A stretch of DNA of 64,000 nucleotides from Pseudoalteromonas sp. MMG010 (GTDB taxonomy: Bacteria > Pseudomonadota > Gammaproteobacteria > Enterobacterales > Alteromonadaceae), in the NCBI RefSeq assembly GCF_018100905.1, contig NZ_JAGJEG010000001.1, forward strand, positions 496,001 to 560,000. The letters are read 5' to 3'. A model generated the notes under the pieces. That model saw only the letters and a program-made list of their open reading frames with translations. It had not been told where the DNA came from and searched no databases. The position numbers and the translations under genes were made by a program. Of the stretch, positions 8,061-17,140 are shown in pieces; position 1 is the stretch's first letter; the number at the start of each line of letters is the position of its first letter.

Positions 8061-10580
8061 ATGAAATTACCCGCTTTAAGCATTGCACTGAGCCTTGCAC
8101 TCATTAATATGAGTGCATATGCCGCAGATAAAAACGATACAAAAAAAACAAAAACATTAAGCCAAATATTAGAAAATAAAACTGAATTTGCAGGTCTTTT
8201 TAATCTTTATCAAGATGACAAAACCGGTAAGCACACCCTGGTGATTACACAATCACAACTAAACACCCCGTTTGTTTATTTTGCTCATACTGTTGATGGT
8301 GTTACTGATGCAGGACACTACAGAGGCTCTTACAGAGAAACAAAATTAATCGAATTTAGAAAGTACTTTGACCGCATTGATATAATAAGTAAAACACCAC
8401 GCTATCAGTTCGATAGCAACAGTGCTATGGCAAAATCGGCTAATGCCAATATTAGTGAAGCGGTGCTTGCCAGTATAAAAATAGAAAAAGAAGAAGAAGG
8501 AAAGATAGCCTTTAATGTCGATAAACTCTTTTTAAGTGAAGCCCTACATAAAGTAACACCTTGGAATAACCCAAATGATAAAAACGCAAAAAAGCGTTTT
8601 AAGTTAGGTAAATTAAACGATAAAAAATCACGTATTATAAAACATCGTCCTTATCCAAATAACTTAGATGTTGTTGTTGATTATGTCTTTAGTAACAGCA
8701 ACCCAAGTGTAAGGGGTTCTAAAGCACTTAGTGACCCTCGTAATGTATCTATAAAATTACAACATTCATTTGTAGCACTGCCCAATAATAATTACAAACC
8801 TCGCTTAGATGATGCTCGTATCGGTTATTTTACAAACCAATTTGATCAAATGTTATCAACCGACTGGGCACCTTACACAGATGTTATTAAGCGTTGGGAT
8901 TTACAAAAACAAGATCCAACCGCCGCTTTGTCTGCGCCAATAAAACCGATTACTTGGTGGATAGAAAACACAACACCAGTACAGTGGCGCGATACTATAA
9001 AAAATGCGGTTTTAACCTGGAATACCTCTTTTGAAAAAATTGGCTTTAAAAATGCCATCGAAGTAAAAATTCAGCCTGATGATGCTACATGGGATGCGGG
9101 TGACATAAACTATAATGTTTTGCGTTGGACTTCTTCACCTAAACCGCCTTTTGGTGGATATGGCCCTGCTTTAGCTAACCCGCTCACAGGTGAAATACTC
9201 GGCTCAGATATTATGCTTGAGTTTGTATTTATGAAAAATCGCTGGTTTTACGACAGCTTTTATACCCAAGGTAATACACCTAGTAGCGACGCGCAGAGCC
9301 ACAGCCACAACGATGCATTAAATTGCTCGCTAGGGCATGAAATTCAACAAAATATAATGTTAGCAAAAGGCCTTGCGACAGGTGCCAGCATTACCGATAA
9401 AGAAATGCTACGCCAAGGACTCACCCAATTAGTACTTCATGAAGTAGGCCATACTCTTGGCTTAAATCATAATATGAAATCGTCTATTTTATGGAACGAA
9501 AAAGACGTTCACGATAAAAATAAAACTCAAGGTATAGTCACAGGTTCAGTCATGGATTATGCCCCAGCGAATATAGCGCCTGTAGGGATGAAACAAGGTG
9601 ATATTTTCCAAACAAAACCTGGCCCTTACGATGATTGGGCAATAAATTATGGTTACAGCACACCTTTAGATAACGATAGTGAAGAGCAAACAAGACTTAA
9701 TAAAATTTTAGCCCGTTCAAGCGAGCACTCACTGGCCTTTGGTAATGATGCAGACGATATGCGATCTCCTGGACGTCATATCGATCCGCGTATAATGATT
9801 GGCGATTTATCATCAAATCCTGCTGCGTATGGCGCTGATAGAATGGCACTGATTAATCATTTGTTTAGTCAATTAAAAGACAATGCCACTGTAGCTGGTG
9901 AGTCTTATCAGCAGTTGGTTACCACAACAAACAGCTTATTTGGCCAGTATCGTACTCAGGCAGGTATTGTGGCCCGACAAATAGGAGGGGTATACGTAGA
10001 GCGTGCTGTTGTTGGTGACAAAAATGCAGATAAACCATTTACTCCAGTACCAGCAGAGCGACAAAGAGAGGCGATGAACATTCTTTCAAGCTATGTATTT
10101 GCGCCTAACGTGTTACAAAATATGCAGCCTTTATATAACTACTTGCAAGCACAGCGCAGAGGGTTTGATCACTTTGGTAAAAACGAAGATCCAAAACCCC
10201 ATAAAATGATTTTAGGTATGCAAAAATCAGTGCTAGCACACTTACTACACCCTGCTGTTATGTTACGTATTTCTGATTCAGCTATTTATGGTAATGAATA
10301 CAGCCTGACCGAGTTTATGGAGAAGTTAACAGCAAGTATTTTTGTTGCCGATGCGAATGCAAATTCAATCAGTCATAACTTACAAATTGAATATGTAAAT
10401 AGACTTATTGCAATATCAGGGTTAGAAAGAGCGAGTAAATACGATAACTTAGCTAAAACAGCCGCACTTTATCAACTCACTCAAATAGCCGATAAAAGTA
10501 CTCCTTGGCTAGCCGATGACGCTGTAAAAGCGCACCATAAATACATTATGCATTTAATAAATAAAGCGTTTAACGCCTAA
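8061..10580 (+). CDS. Exported zinc-dependent metalloprotease (metzincin type, DUF5117/DUF4953 class)
   Basis: An 839-residue protein with a signal peptide (cleavage near AYA-AD). The N-terminal half resembles DUF5117 and the C-terminal half DUF4953. The catalytic site is HEVGHTLGLNH with His460, the HExxHxxGxxH zinc motif of metzincins. It is followed by a Met-turn, SVMDYAP, with Met498, so all catalytic elements are present. The family is a group of large exported peptidases common in Bacteroidetes and marine Gammaproteobacteria whose substrates are mostly unknown. It lies 118 bases after the TonB-dependent receptor in the same direction and could be cotranscribed, but it has its own AT-rich spacer. 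A periplasmic or secreted location is inferred. Confidence 0.88.
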   Translation: MKLPALSIALSLALINMSAYAADKNDTKKTKTLSQILENKTEFAGLFNLYQDDKTGKHTLVITQSQLNTPFVYFAHTVDGVTDAGHYRGSYRETKLIEFRKYFDRIDIISKTPRYQFDSNSAMAKSANANISEAVLASIKIEKEEEGKIAFNVDKLFLSEALHKVTPWNNPNDKNAKKRFKLGKLNDKKSRIIKHRPYPNNLDVVVDYVFSNSNPSVRGSKALSDPRNVSIKLQHSFVALPNNNYKPRLDDARIGYFTNQFDQMLSTDWAPYTDVIKRWDLQKQDPTAALSAPIKPITWWIENTTPVQWRDTIKNAVLTWNTSFEKIGFKNAIEVKIQPDDATWDAGDINYNVLRWTSSPKPPFGGYGPALANPLTGEILGSDIMLEFVFMKNRWFYDSFYTQGNTPSSDAQSHSHNDALNCSLGHEIQQNIMLAKGLATGASITDKEMLRQGLTQLVLHEVGHTLGLNHNMKSSILWNEKDVHDKNKTQGIVTGSVMDYAPANIAPVGMKQGDIFQTKPGPYDDWAINYGYSTPLDNDSEEQTRLNKILARSSEHSLAFGNDADDMRSPGRHIDPRIMIGDLSSNPAAYGADRMALINHLFSQLKDNATVAGESYQQLVTTTNSLFGQYRTQAGIVARQIGGVYVERAVVGDKNADKPFTPVPAERQREAMNILSSYVFAPNVLQNMQPLYNYLQAQRRGFDHFGKNEDPKPHKMILGMQKSVLAHLLHPAVMLRISDSAIYGNEYSLTEFMEKLTASIFVADANANSISHNLQIEYVNRLIAISGLERASKYDNLAKTAALYQLTQIADKSTPWLADDAVKAHHKYIMHLINKAFNA

Positions 10581-10596
10581 TTATAAAATGTCACTA

Positions 10597-10623
10597 AAAA
10601 GGCCACGATTAACGTGGCCTTTT
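10597..10623. terminator. Bidirectional rho-independent terminator
   Basis: A perfect stem pairs AAAAGGCCACG at 10597-10607 with its complement at 10613-10623 around a 5-base loop, with A and T runs on the two sides. It serves the metalloprotease gene and the convergent small gene at 10638. Confidence 0.85.
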
Positions 10624-10637
10624 GTTATGGTAAAAAT

Positions 10638-10886
10638 TTAGTGTCGCTTTTTTGCCCCTTTACGCACTAAGTCTTTACCATTATCAAATACAAACTGGGT
10701 GACCCAGCGTCCTAGTAAAAGCTGATGGTTATTATCAAGGACCGCCACAAACGGTTTACCATTACTATTATTGGTTGCAAGGGCTACACCCGTTACGTTA
10801 TCAAGCCCTAAACCGCCACTATCAACTAATAGTAAAAAGGCTTCTAATTCTTCTAGGGTATCAATAATATCGTTATCGTTAATCAT
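10638..10886 (-). CDS. Hypothetical 82-residue protein
   Basis: No family recognised. It is a small acidic cytoplasmic protein: the N-terminus is rich in Asp and Glu (NDNDIIDTLEELEAFLLLVDSGG), a hydrophobic strand region follows (FVAVLDNNHQLLLGRWVTQFVFD), and the tail is basic (RKGAKKRH). It has normal codon use and is followed by a shared terminator, so it is probably real. It stands alone between the metalloprotease and the MarR gene. The 246 bases upstream hold no recognised gene. Confidence 0.6.
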   Translation of the reverse strand: MINDNDIIDTLEELEAFLLLVDSGGLGLDNVTGVALATNNSNGKPFVAVLDNNHQLLLGRWVTQFVFDNGKDLVRKGAKKRH

Positions 10887-11132
10887 AAGTACGCTCTGTT
10901 AAACTTTTATTCCTGCATAATAACAGTTTTAAAATTATCGATATAGAAGCACAACAACAAACGCCCCTTATTGCAACTTTTTTGTAATAGTTGAACAAAT
11001 GCTTAAGGCGGACGTTATTGGTAAGGAGGGTTAAAGTGAATGTCTGCGTAACGGTGTAAAAAAGCTCGGTGAAAAATAGACACGAAAAAATACCCTATCT
11101 ATTTTACATCAAGCTTTTAATTTTAGGATGGA

Positions 11133-11591
11133 TCATTTTTTCATTCTTTTTTCAGGCATTCGCCCACCTAATGAGTCCCTTAACATTTCACTAAGCTCAG
11201 CCAAGGCCGTTGTATTTTCAATGCCTATATTTTGCTCTATATATTCGTCTACACTTTGCCATACTTGGCTTATATCATTAACTAGGTTATGCCCTTTTGA
11301 GCTTAAGCGAAGCAAATTACGTTTTGCATTTTTTGCATCCTTCTGGCTTTTAATTAAATTTAACGCAATTAAACGAGAGGTCATGGTACTCATACTTGCT
11401 GGAGTAATATTAAATTCGCGAGCAAGTTCAACCTGAGAAATATTCCCCATTAAATTTATAGTTTTAATAACTCGAGCTTGATTAGGCGTTAAACCAAATG
11501 GCAGTAATTTAACTCTTAAATACTCTTGAATTAAATCAGCCGAATGCAACAGTAAATGAAATTTATATTTTTGCTCCCCCATAGTTAGCAT
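11133..11591 (-). CDS. MarR family transcriptional regulator
   Basis: A 152-residue winged-helix regulator. The recognition region is LTPNQARVIKTINLMGNISQVELAREFNITPASMSTMTSRLIALNLI, followed by the wing KDAKNAKRNLLRLSSKG; flanking helices make the dimer. MarR proteins usually repress genes next to their own and respond to small phenolic or oxidising ligands. The start is either ATG 11591 or ATG 11582 (MGEQ); neither has a strong ribosome site. A 14-bp perfect palindrome overlaps this region, which suggests autoregulation. It is divergent from the DUF1499 gene at 11741, a candidate target. Confidence 0.88.
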   Translation of the reverse strand: MLTMGEQKYKFHLLLHSADLIQEYLRVKLLPFGLTPNQARVIKTINLMGNISQVELAREFNITPASMSTMTSRLIALNLIKSQKDAKNAKRNLLRLSSKGHNLVNDISQVWQSVDEYIEQNIGIENTTALAELSEMLRDSLGGRMPEKRMKK

Positions 11592-11597
11592 GCTAAC
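11584..11597. promoter_or_regulatory. 14-bp perfect palindrome at the MarR start
   Basis: GTTAGCATGCTAAC is a perfect palindrome lying on the MarR start codon region. The size and symmetry suit a MarR dimer, and the position would block translation initiation or transcription of its own gene. Assignment as operator is inferred. Confidence 0.45.
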
Positions 11598-11740
11598 ATA
11601 GCGGTAGTTTTTAACCCGTTTGAATTTAAAGTTTGTTCAAATATAGTCATAACTTTTACCTCATTTTAATAAAGTTATATTTATTAAAAGCGGCGATTAA
11701 TTGAAACCGCTTAGTTACATTAGTATAAAAGGACAGAATA

Positions 11741-12478
11741 ATGAATCAACCCTCTTCTCGTACAGGAACGCTATTATTTTTTACTAGCATTGTGGCTGTA
11801 TTAGTTATTTTTACTATGATGTTTGGCGCTCGTTTAGGTTTTTGGCCACCTATTGTTGGCTTTGGTTATATTAGAAACTACCTTAACCCTATCGCTTACA
11901 CCCTTTTTAGCTTTAGTGTGCTTGGGCTTATATATAATTTAAAAAATAAAAATCGAAAGGGGATTCTTAAAACTGTATTCGCAACTTTTATCGGTTTAGC
12001 TCTTTTATCGCCAACATTATATAGCTTGGTAAAACCAAAAAAACGCGCACCGGCTATTCACGATATAACGACCAATACACTTAACCCACCGCTATTTTTG
12101 GTTCTTGATGACTCTCGCCCTGGTGCAAAAAACTCTTTAGTGTATAGCGGTGAAGAAACAGCTAAAATCCAACAACAAGCATACCCTGATATTGCGCCCA
12201 TTTTAACAAATCTTAGCTCTATAGAGTCGTTTAACAAAGCACTTAAAATTGCAAAAGATAAAGGATGGGATATTGTGATAGAAGATCCAAAAAACCTGCG
12301 ATTTGAAGCAACAGCAAAAACAAAAATATTTGCCTTTGAAGATGATATCGTCGTTGTTATTACACCTTTAATACGTCAAAGCCGTATTGATATTCGCAGC
12401 GTATCAAGAGTAGGACGTAGTGATCAAGGCGCAAACGCAGCCCGAATAAAAGATTTTATTACTACTTTTAATCTGTAA
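11741..12478 (+). CDS. DUF1499 family membrane protein
   Basis: A 245-residue protein. Three hydrophobic segments lie in the first 100 residues (about 10-30, 45-62 and 77-95), followed by a soluble DUF1499 domain whose hallmark is the C-terminal IDIRSVSRVGRSDQGANAARI. DUF1499 proteins have no firm function. AAGGA lies nine bases before the ATG. It is divergent from the MarR gene with 149 bases between, which contain the MarR-side palindrome. Confidence 0.88.
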   Translation: MNQPSSRTGTLLFFTSIVAVLVIFTMMFGARLGFWPPIVGFGYIRNYLNPIAYTLFSFSVLGLIYNLKNKNRKGILKTVFATFIGLALLSPTLYSLVKPKKRAPAIHDITTNTLNPPLFLVLDDSRPGAKNSLVYSGEETAKIQQQAYPDIAPILTNLSSIESFNKALKIAKDKGWDIVIEDPKNLRFEATAKTKIFAFEDDIVVVITPLIRQSRIDIRSVSRVGRSDQGANAARIKDFITTFNL

Positions 12479-12511
12479 CTTTGTATTTTTTCAAAGGGTG
12501 TTTTTTTAGTG

Positions 12512-13525
12512 CTAATTAAACACCCAGCGCTGCCCTTGCTCTGGAATAATAAACGTTATTTGCATATCATTTTGCTCAGTAAGCTGGTTTAAAATAGTGT
12601 TTTCTATAGCAGTACTCTTTGCTTGTAAAGCATATTTAATATGACTAATGATCACCGATAAACCTGCTAACGACCCTTTTCCACCCGCTAACATTTCTAA
12701 TTTATGTAGTTCTTTAATTAAGTGGTGCGGTGTTAAGTGTCCAAACAATAAATGATCAGGCCTATCGTTAGTGTATGAGTTTTCTATAATAATGGCCTTT
12801 AATGCCCCAGCTTTAATTTTCTCTGCCGCTTTTTTCCATACGGTTAATAGCGCATCTGTGTTTGAAATGCTATCAGGTGCCGTATCACCAAAACATAACA
12901 CGCTCGCATTGTTACTGTTAATTAGAAATGCAGTCGATGGCTGTGTATGGCTTAAAGGAAATGCGGTGACCGTCATATTCGTATTTGTTAATTCGCGCGT
13001 CATTAATGGCTTTAAGGTGACATACTTATATTTATTTAGCACCGGTGGCGTGCCTGAATCTGCAAAATTAACCCACGACTTCCAATTAAAGTGAGTGTTT
13101 TTTATCGTGGCAATTGTAGCGGGTAAACCATAAATAGGTTTAGCTGAGTCATCGGGAGATGCAATGATTAAACCGGCTATATGATCTAAATGAGCATGAC
13201 TAATTAAATACCCTTTTATATGCTCAGTTAAAACATAACCTACCTTGTTTAAAGGCGACGACTTAGGTACCACTATATTATCAAACACCCCTTTTTCATT
13301 GGCAATGCGTAATCCATTTACGAGGGTGCCAGCATCACATAAAACGGCACGTTCATCCCCTACTGGGCTAATCATAAACGAAGTTAAGTTACCGTCTTCA
13401 ATACCGCCTTTAGCACCTAAAACAGTAATATTAAAACCACTTTTAGGTGCACTAGCGTCCGATTGGGGAATATAAAATCCCGATAAAAATAATGCAATAA
13501 CACTACACACTAAACAATTTTTCAT
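12512..13525 (-). CDS. cpdP: Class II 3',5'-cyclic-nucleotide phosphodiesterase, exported
   Basis: A 337-residue protein of the PDEase_II family (metallo-beta-lactamase fold). It has a signal peptide (MKNCLVCSVIALFLSGFYIPQSDA). The opening is AKGGIEDGNLTSFMI; the metal site is ISHAHLDHIAGL (HxHxDH), with later ligands in FPLSHTQPSTAF, CFGDTAPD and FGHLTPHHL. Family members hydrolyse cAMP or cGMP to the 5' nucleotide. The exported form in Vibrio fischeri, CpdP, acts in the periplasm and lets cells use external cAMP. The signal peptide here suggests the same location. It is convergent with the DUF1499 gene and 68 bases downstream of an exported hydrolase gene. Confidence 0.88.
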   Translation of the reverse strand: MKNCLVCSVIALFLSGFYIPQSDASAPKSGFNITVLGAKGGIEDGNLTSFMISPVGDERAVLCDAGTLVNGLRIANEKGVFDNIVVPKSSPLNKVGYVLTEHIKGYLISHAHLDHIAGLIIASPDDSAKPIYGLPATIATIKNTHFNWKSWVNFADSGTPPVLNKYKYVTLKPLMTRELTNTNMTVTAFPLSHTQPSTAFLINSNNASVLCFGDTAPDSISNTDALLTVWKKAAEKIKAGALKAIIIENSYTNDRPDHLLFGHLTPHHLIKELHKLEMLAGGKGSLAGLSVIISHIKYALQAKSTAIENTILNQLTEQNDMQITFIIPEQGQRWVFN

Positions 13526-13593
13526 TATTAGCTACACCCGGTAAATGAGGGGATTAATTTATACATACAACGTAAACAAGGTAAAACAAAAAA

Positions 13594-14481
13594 CTACTTG
13601 ACCTGCTCAGACAAATAATAAGTTGTTATCCCTAGTAACTCATCAGCCGCTGTTTGTGTTTGTTTATCATTTTCGCTTAATACATTAAAAATATGGTTTG
13701 CATTTTTTATCACATATAAAGATGATTGCGCTTGCTTGGCCCCTTTAATCAATGCCACTGAATTTTGCCAAGGTACCGTTTTATCTGCCTGTGCGGCAAT
13801 AGCTAAAAGCTTCCCTTTATAGTTTGCCATATCGGTTAAACTACTATTAGCAGCAACTTGCTCAAACCACGATTTATCAAACTTTAATGGCTGCGATAAC
13901 CATGGGTATTTTATTTCGGCATATCCGTTATCAATCGCTTGTTGATAATATTGATCAAAAAAAGCTTTAAAACTGCTTACCCCATTGCCTGCAACACTCG
14001 ACCAAGTCACCATAGATACTAACGGGATCTGGGTTGTTGTAGCACTAAGTTGGGCAATTAATCCCCCTTGGCTAAACCCCACTAAATGTACATTTTTATT
14101 ATTAATATCGCTGCGTGATTTAATAAATTGATAAACCGAAACGACATCGCTTACTGCACTTTTTAAATTGTACTTACGGTAATCAACATCACTCTCCCCC
14201 GACCCTATAAAATCAAACCTAACAGAGGCAATACCTTGCGCAGCGAGTCGCTGTGCTAATTTTACATAAAGGTCACCCACTTCATTTTTTTGCGAAGCGG
14301 TACCATGCAACATAATAACAATGGGTAATTTTTGGTTTTTACTATGCTGTGGTAGCGTTAAAATGGCAGGGATTTTATGGTTTTCACCCGGTATTAATAA
14401 TTTATTACTTTTCGCTGCGTAGACATTAAAACTGGCAATTAAAGTACTAAGCAGTATTAATAAAATGTTTAATATTTTCAT
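13594..14481 (-). CDS. Exported alpha/beta hydrolase
   Basis: A 295-residue protein with a signal peptide (cleavage near VYA-AK). The alpha/beta hydrolase elements are the oxyanion region VIMLHGTASQK, FDFIGSGESD, the nucleophile elbow GFSQGG (Ser), an acid region IAAQADKTVP, and the late histidine in KNANHIFN, so the triad is complete. The closest types are dienelactone hydrolase-like or acyl esterases; the substrate is unknown. It precedes cpdP in the same direction, with 68 bases between. Confidence 0.85.
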   Translation of the reverse strand: MKILNILLILLSTLIASFNVYAAKSNKLLIPGENHKIPAILTLPQHSKNQKLPIVIMLHGTASQKNEVGDLYVKLAQRLAAQGIASVRFDFIGSGESDVDYRKYNLKSAVSDVVSVYQFIKSRSDINNKNVHLVGFSQGGLIAQLSATTTQIPLVSMVTWSSVAGNGVSSFKAFFDQYYQQAIDNGYAEIKYPWLSQPLKFDKSWFEQVAANSSLTDMANYKGKLLAIAAQADKTVPWQNSVALIKGAKQAQSSLYVIKNANHIFNVLSENDKQTQTAADELLGITTYYLSEQVK

Positions 14482-14840
14482 TTGGCTCTTATTATTATAA
14501 ATGCATAAAACGAATATTTATAATACAACGACCCTGACTAAATAGTAAAAATAAACCACATTAAATTACACTTTCATTATCTTCATTTATTATTCGTTAG
14601 TCTTAGCATTGTTGCTTAGTACTAAGCTTAGGTATAATGCTGGCTTATTACTGTATTTATTAAGGTGTGTAGGACAAGCAATTAGTTACTTGTAGCTATA
14701 TATATAGCTAGATAAAAGGCGCAAAAACGTTAAACTAAACCCGCTAGGTCTCAACATCGATTAATGATGACACCGCCTCCACATTACACAAATTTTAATC
14801 CTGAAAAATCAACAGGCCCTAACCCCAAGTTGGACTAAAA
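14482..14840. other. 359-base spacer without a recognised gene
   Basis: It separates the divergent exported hydrolase and the 102-residue gene, so it should hold both promoters. A short repeat-rich AT stretch (tagctatatatatagcta) lies near 14692-14709. A 19-codon frame at 14764-14823 has no ribosome site and is not called. Confidence 0.5.
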
Positions 14841-15149
14841 ATGAAAAAACTTTCCGCTGTGCAAGTAAAGCAACAAGCACTTGTGCTTAATATTGCCGAT
14901 AAATTAGAAGCACAAGCAATAGCCGAAATCCCCGGCATGCTGCAATGCTGGTTTGATGTTGAATACCACTTGTTTCCAGGCTCTTTATTATTGTGTTTTC
15001 AGTTCGAAAACGAACAAGCATTAGCAGCAGCAAATCCCGACTTATTAAAATGGCAAAAACGCTTAAGTGCAGCATTAATGAAAAAAGGGGTCGTGTTAAA
15101 AAATATGCGTAAGCATTTAATATTTACTTTAAAAGGTCCCGAAGACTAA
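14841..15149 (+). CDS. Hypothetical 102-residue protein
   Basis: No family recognised. The protein is cytoplasmic, with an alternation of helices and strands: helix about 1-28, then IPGMLQCWFDVEYHLFPGSLLLCFQFENEQAL and a basic C-terminal third (KWQKRLSAALMKKGVVLKNMRKHLIFTLKGPED). It resembles small conserved proteins of Alteromonadales of unknown role, possibly nucleic-acid binding given the basic tail. No clear ribosome site lies before the ATG. Confidence 0.65.
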   Translation: MKKLSAVQVKQQALVLNIADKLEAQAIAEIPGMLQCWFDVEYHLFPGSLLLCFQFENEQALAAANPDLLKWQKRLSAALMKKGVVLKNMRKHLIFTLKGPED

Positions 15150-15171
15150 ACCTACCTTACCAATACCCCTT

Positions 15172-15202
15172 AGTACTATGTGCTCTTTTGGCACATAGTA
15201 CT
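15172..15202. repeat. Inverted repeat after the 102-residue gene
   Basis: A perfect 12-bp stem (AGTACTATGTGC and complement) has a 7-base loop and lies 22 bases after the stop codon. There is no T run after it, so a classical terminator is not certain; it may stabilise the 3' end. Confidence 0.5.
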
Positions 15203-15416
15203 TAACAGCTTTCACTATGGCGTTTATTGTTACGCTTTTCATCGCTCTGCCAGCACATAAATATCAACTAAAGGCTTTAAAAACAATGGCTTAAAATGTG
15301 TTTCATTTCGTTTAAATTAAAGGGTAGCAATAACAAGTTATCGTTTATCGGTAATTTATTATTGTTTTATATTCACCCTTATGGCATGTTAGTGTTTTAA
15401 TTTAATGGATATAGAT

Positions 15417-16268
15417 ATGAAACCCTTATTAACTTTAGCTATATTAGTGATGTTATTGCTAAGCCAAACTGCTTGTACCACTATTAATTTAAAAGAATCA
15501 CATTTTATAAGACCCGATAAAAATATTAACCTCAGTGCACTCACCCAAATTAACCACTCAGCACAAATAATACCGGTCGACATTAAAGCACACGATGGTG
15601 CTATATTACGCGGCACATTTATAAGTATTGATAATGCCAAAGCCACCGTTATATATTTTGGTGGTAACGAATTTACAATTCATCGTCACGGTGCAGAGCC
15701 CGCAGAAATTTTACTCGGCTTACAGGTTAATGTATTAATGGTTGACCATCGTGGTTATGGGCAAAGTGAAGGCATTCCAACGATTAAAAATATAAAGCAG
15801 GATGCGCTGAGCATTTATGATTTTGCCAGCCAAAATAAAACTATCAGCAATACCCCCATTATTTTACATGGCCACTCTTTAGGCAGCATGATTGCAGGCT
15901 ACACAGCGACAAAGCGTCCGATTAGTGCACTTGTATTAGAGGGCAGTGTCACTAATGTAAGTAACATGATGAGCGAACTTATTCCTTGGTATGCAAAACC
16001 ATTTGTAACCGTAACTTATTCTGATGAATTAACGGCCATCAACAATCTAACGGTTGTAAAGCAATACCAAGCACCATTATTAATAATGACCGGTGAAAAC
16101 GATAAACAAACACCGAGTTCGTTAGCAAAGATTTTATACACAAATTCAAACTCAAAACAAAAACAGCTCTATATCGCCAAAAATAAGCATCATGGTAATG
16201 CATTAAAAGGCGATAAACTAAACGAAAAATATGCTGTATTATTATCTCAAATAACTAAAAGTAACTAA
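15417..16268 (+). CDS. Alpha/beta hydrolase lipoprotein
   Basis: About 283 residues from ATG 15417, chosen over ATG 15405 because GGA lies eight bases upstream and the result is a good lipoprotein signal (lipobox LSQTAC, Cys20). The hydrolase domain shows VIYFGGNE (oxyanion region), DHRGYGQSEG, nucleophile elbow GHSLGS, and late acid and histidine in GENDKQTP and NKHHGNA. It is of the type often annotated as serine aminopeptidase-like or BAAT-like hydrolase. Membrane anchoring on the periplasmic side is predicted. Two bases separate it from the DUF2975 gene, so the three genes 15417-17041 form an operon. Confidence 0.82.
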   Translation: MKPLLTLAILVMLLLSQTACTTINLKESHFIRPDKNINLSALTQINHSAQIIPVDIKAHDGAILRGTFISIDNAKATVIYFGGNEFTIHRHGAEPAEILLGLQVNVLMVDHRGYGQSEGIPTIKNIKQDALSIYDFASQNKTISNTPIILHGHSLGSMIAGYTATKRPISALVLEGSVTNVSNMMSELIPWYAKPFVTVTYSDELTAINNLTVVKQYQAPLLIMTGENDKQTPSSLAKILYTNSNSKQKQLYIAKNKHHGNALKGDKLNEKYAVLLSQITKSN

Positions 16269-16270
16269 CA

Positions 16271-16828
16271 ATGAAAAAAATAACCTACATGAGTAACCTC
16301 ATTTTAGCTTTGCTAATACTTGGTTTAGCGATCACCTTAATAAGTGCAACGATGGTAATACTCAGTAATACGCCACTTCTAAGTTACAACAGTGCAAGTG
16401 GGACAAACATGTGGATTGGCCTTGAAGTAAGTGGTTCATGGCAACACGCAGCACAGCGACTTAGTAGCAATAATTACAACCCTATTTTGTGGTTAGGCAT
16501 AATGCAAATACTGCCTTTAATCTGTATTAATTGTATTTTAATTCGTTTATTTAGATTGTATCAGCAAGGGGTATTTTTTAGTGTTAAAAATAGCCAATGC
16601 TTTTCATGGTTAGGCGCTATTTTAGTGTTTCAGTTTGTCATGGTCGCTATCGCTCCAGCATTGGTGTTTACGATAATCACAGCGATAGATGGCATTGAGC
16701 TCAAGCGTGTAGTTTCAATTAGCGATACCGATATAATTAGCCTAATTGCAGGGTTAATTATTTTCGTTATTGGTTGGATTATGAAACAAGCACACCAATT
16801 ACAGCAAGAACAAGCGCTGGTGATCTAA
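16271..16828 (+). CDS. DUF2975 family membrane protein
   Basis: A 185-residue protein with four transmembrane segments (about residues 8-30, 73-95, 113-135 and 155-175). The pattern NCILIRLFRLYQQGVFFSVKNSQCF is typical of DUF2975, where a RLFxLYxxGxxF stretch precedes the third helix. DUF2975 proteins are usually encoded directly before a small XRE-type regulator and are thought to sense a membrane state or modulate the regulator; the mechanism is unproved. The stop is followed at once by the ATG of the XRE gene. Confidence 0.85.
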   Translation: MKKITYMSNLILALLILGLAITLISATMVILSNTPLLSYNSASGTNMWIGLEVSGSWQHAAQRLSSNNYNPILWLGIMQILPLICINCILIRLFRLYQQGVFFSVKNSQCFSWLGAILVFQFVMVAIAPALVFTIITAIDGIELKRVVSISDTDIISLIAGLIIFVIGWIMKQAHQLQQEQALVI

Positions 16829-17041
16829 ATGCCTATAATAATTGATTTAGATGTCATGCTCGCTAAACGAAAAATGAAATCAAGTGAACTGGCACAAGCT
16901 ATTGGCATCACGGCTCAAAACCTATCGGTGCTTAAAGCTGGGCGTGCTAAAGCAGTTCGGTTTTCAACGTTAAATGCCATATGTCAGCATTTAGAGTGTC
17001 AACCAGGTGATATACTTCGCTTTGTTGACGAGCAGGCATAA
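16829..17041 (+). CDS. XRE/Cro-type helix-turn-helix regulator (YozG-like)
   Basis: A 70-residue protein that is nearly all HTH: IDLDVMLAKRKMKSSELAQAIGITAQNLSVLKAGRAKAVRFSTL, then NAICQHLECQPGDILRF. This matches the short HTH_26 type found with DUF2975 membrane proteins. It starts at the base after the DUF2975 stop codon, so translation is coupled. It likely controls its own operon. Confidence 0.88.
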   Translation: MPIIIDLDVMLAKRKMKSSELAQAIGITAQNLSVLKAGRAKAVRFSTLNAICQHLECQPGDILRFVDEQA

Positions 17042-17055
17042 AGTACCATTTATTT

Positions 17056-17097
17056 TTATCACACCTAGCAAGGTGGGTGTTTTGCTAGGTGTGATAA
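17056..17097. repeat. 16-bp-stem inverted repeat after the XRE gene
   Basis: The arm at 17056-17071 pairs perfectly with 17082-17097 around a 10-base loop. It lies 15 bases after the XRE stop and before the convergent small gene. No T run follows on the + strand, so it may be a weak or non-classical terminator. Confidence 0.5.
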
Positions 17098-17140
17098 CAC
17101 CGTTTAATAAGAGTATTCAAAAAGCGTTTAGTCATGCCTG

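Noticed and set aside
11036..11059. A 7-codon GTG frame after a strong GGAGGG site
   Set aside because: Too short to defend as a gene, and nothing follows it on the same strand that it could regulate.
14764..14823. A 19-codon frame (MMTPPPHYTNF...) before the 102-residue gene
   Set aside because: No ribosome site, and it is not coupled to the downstream start.
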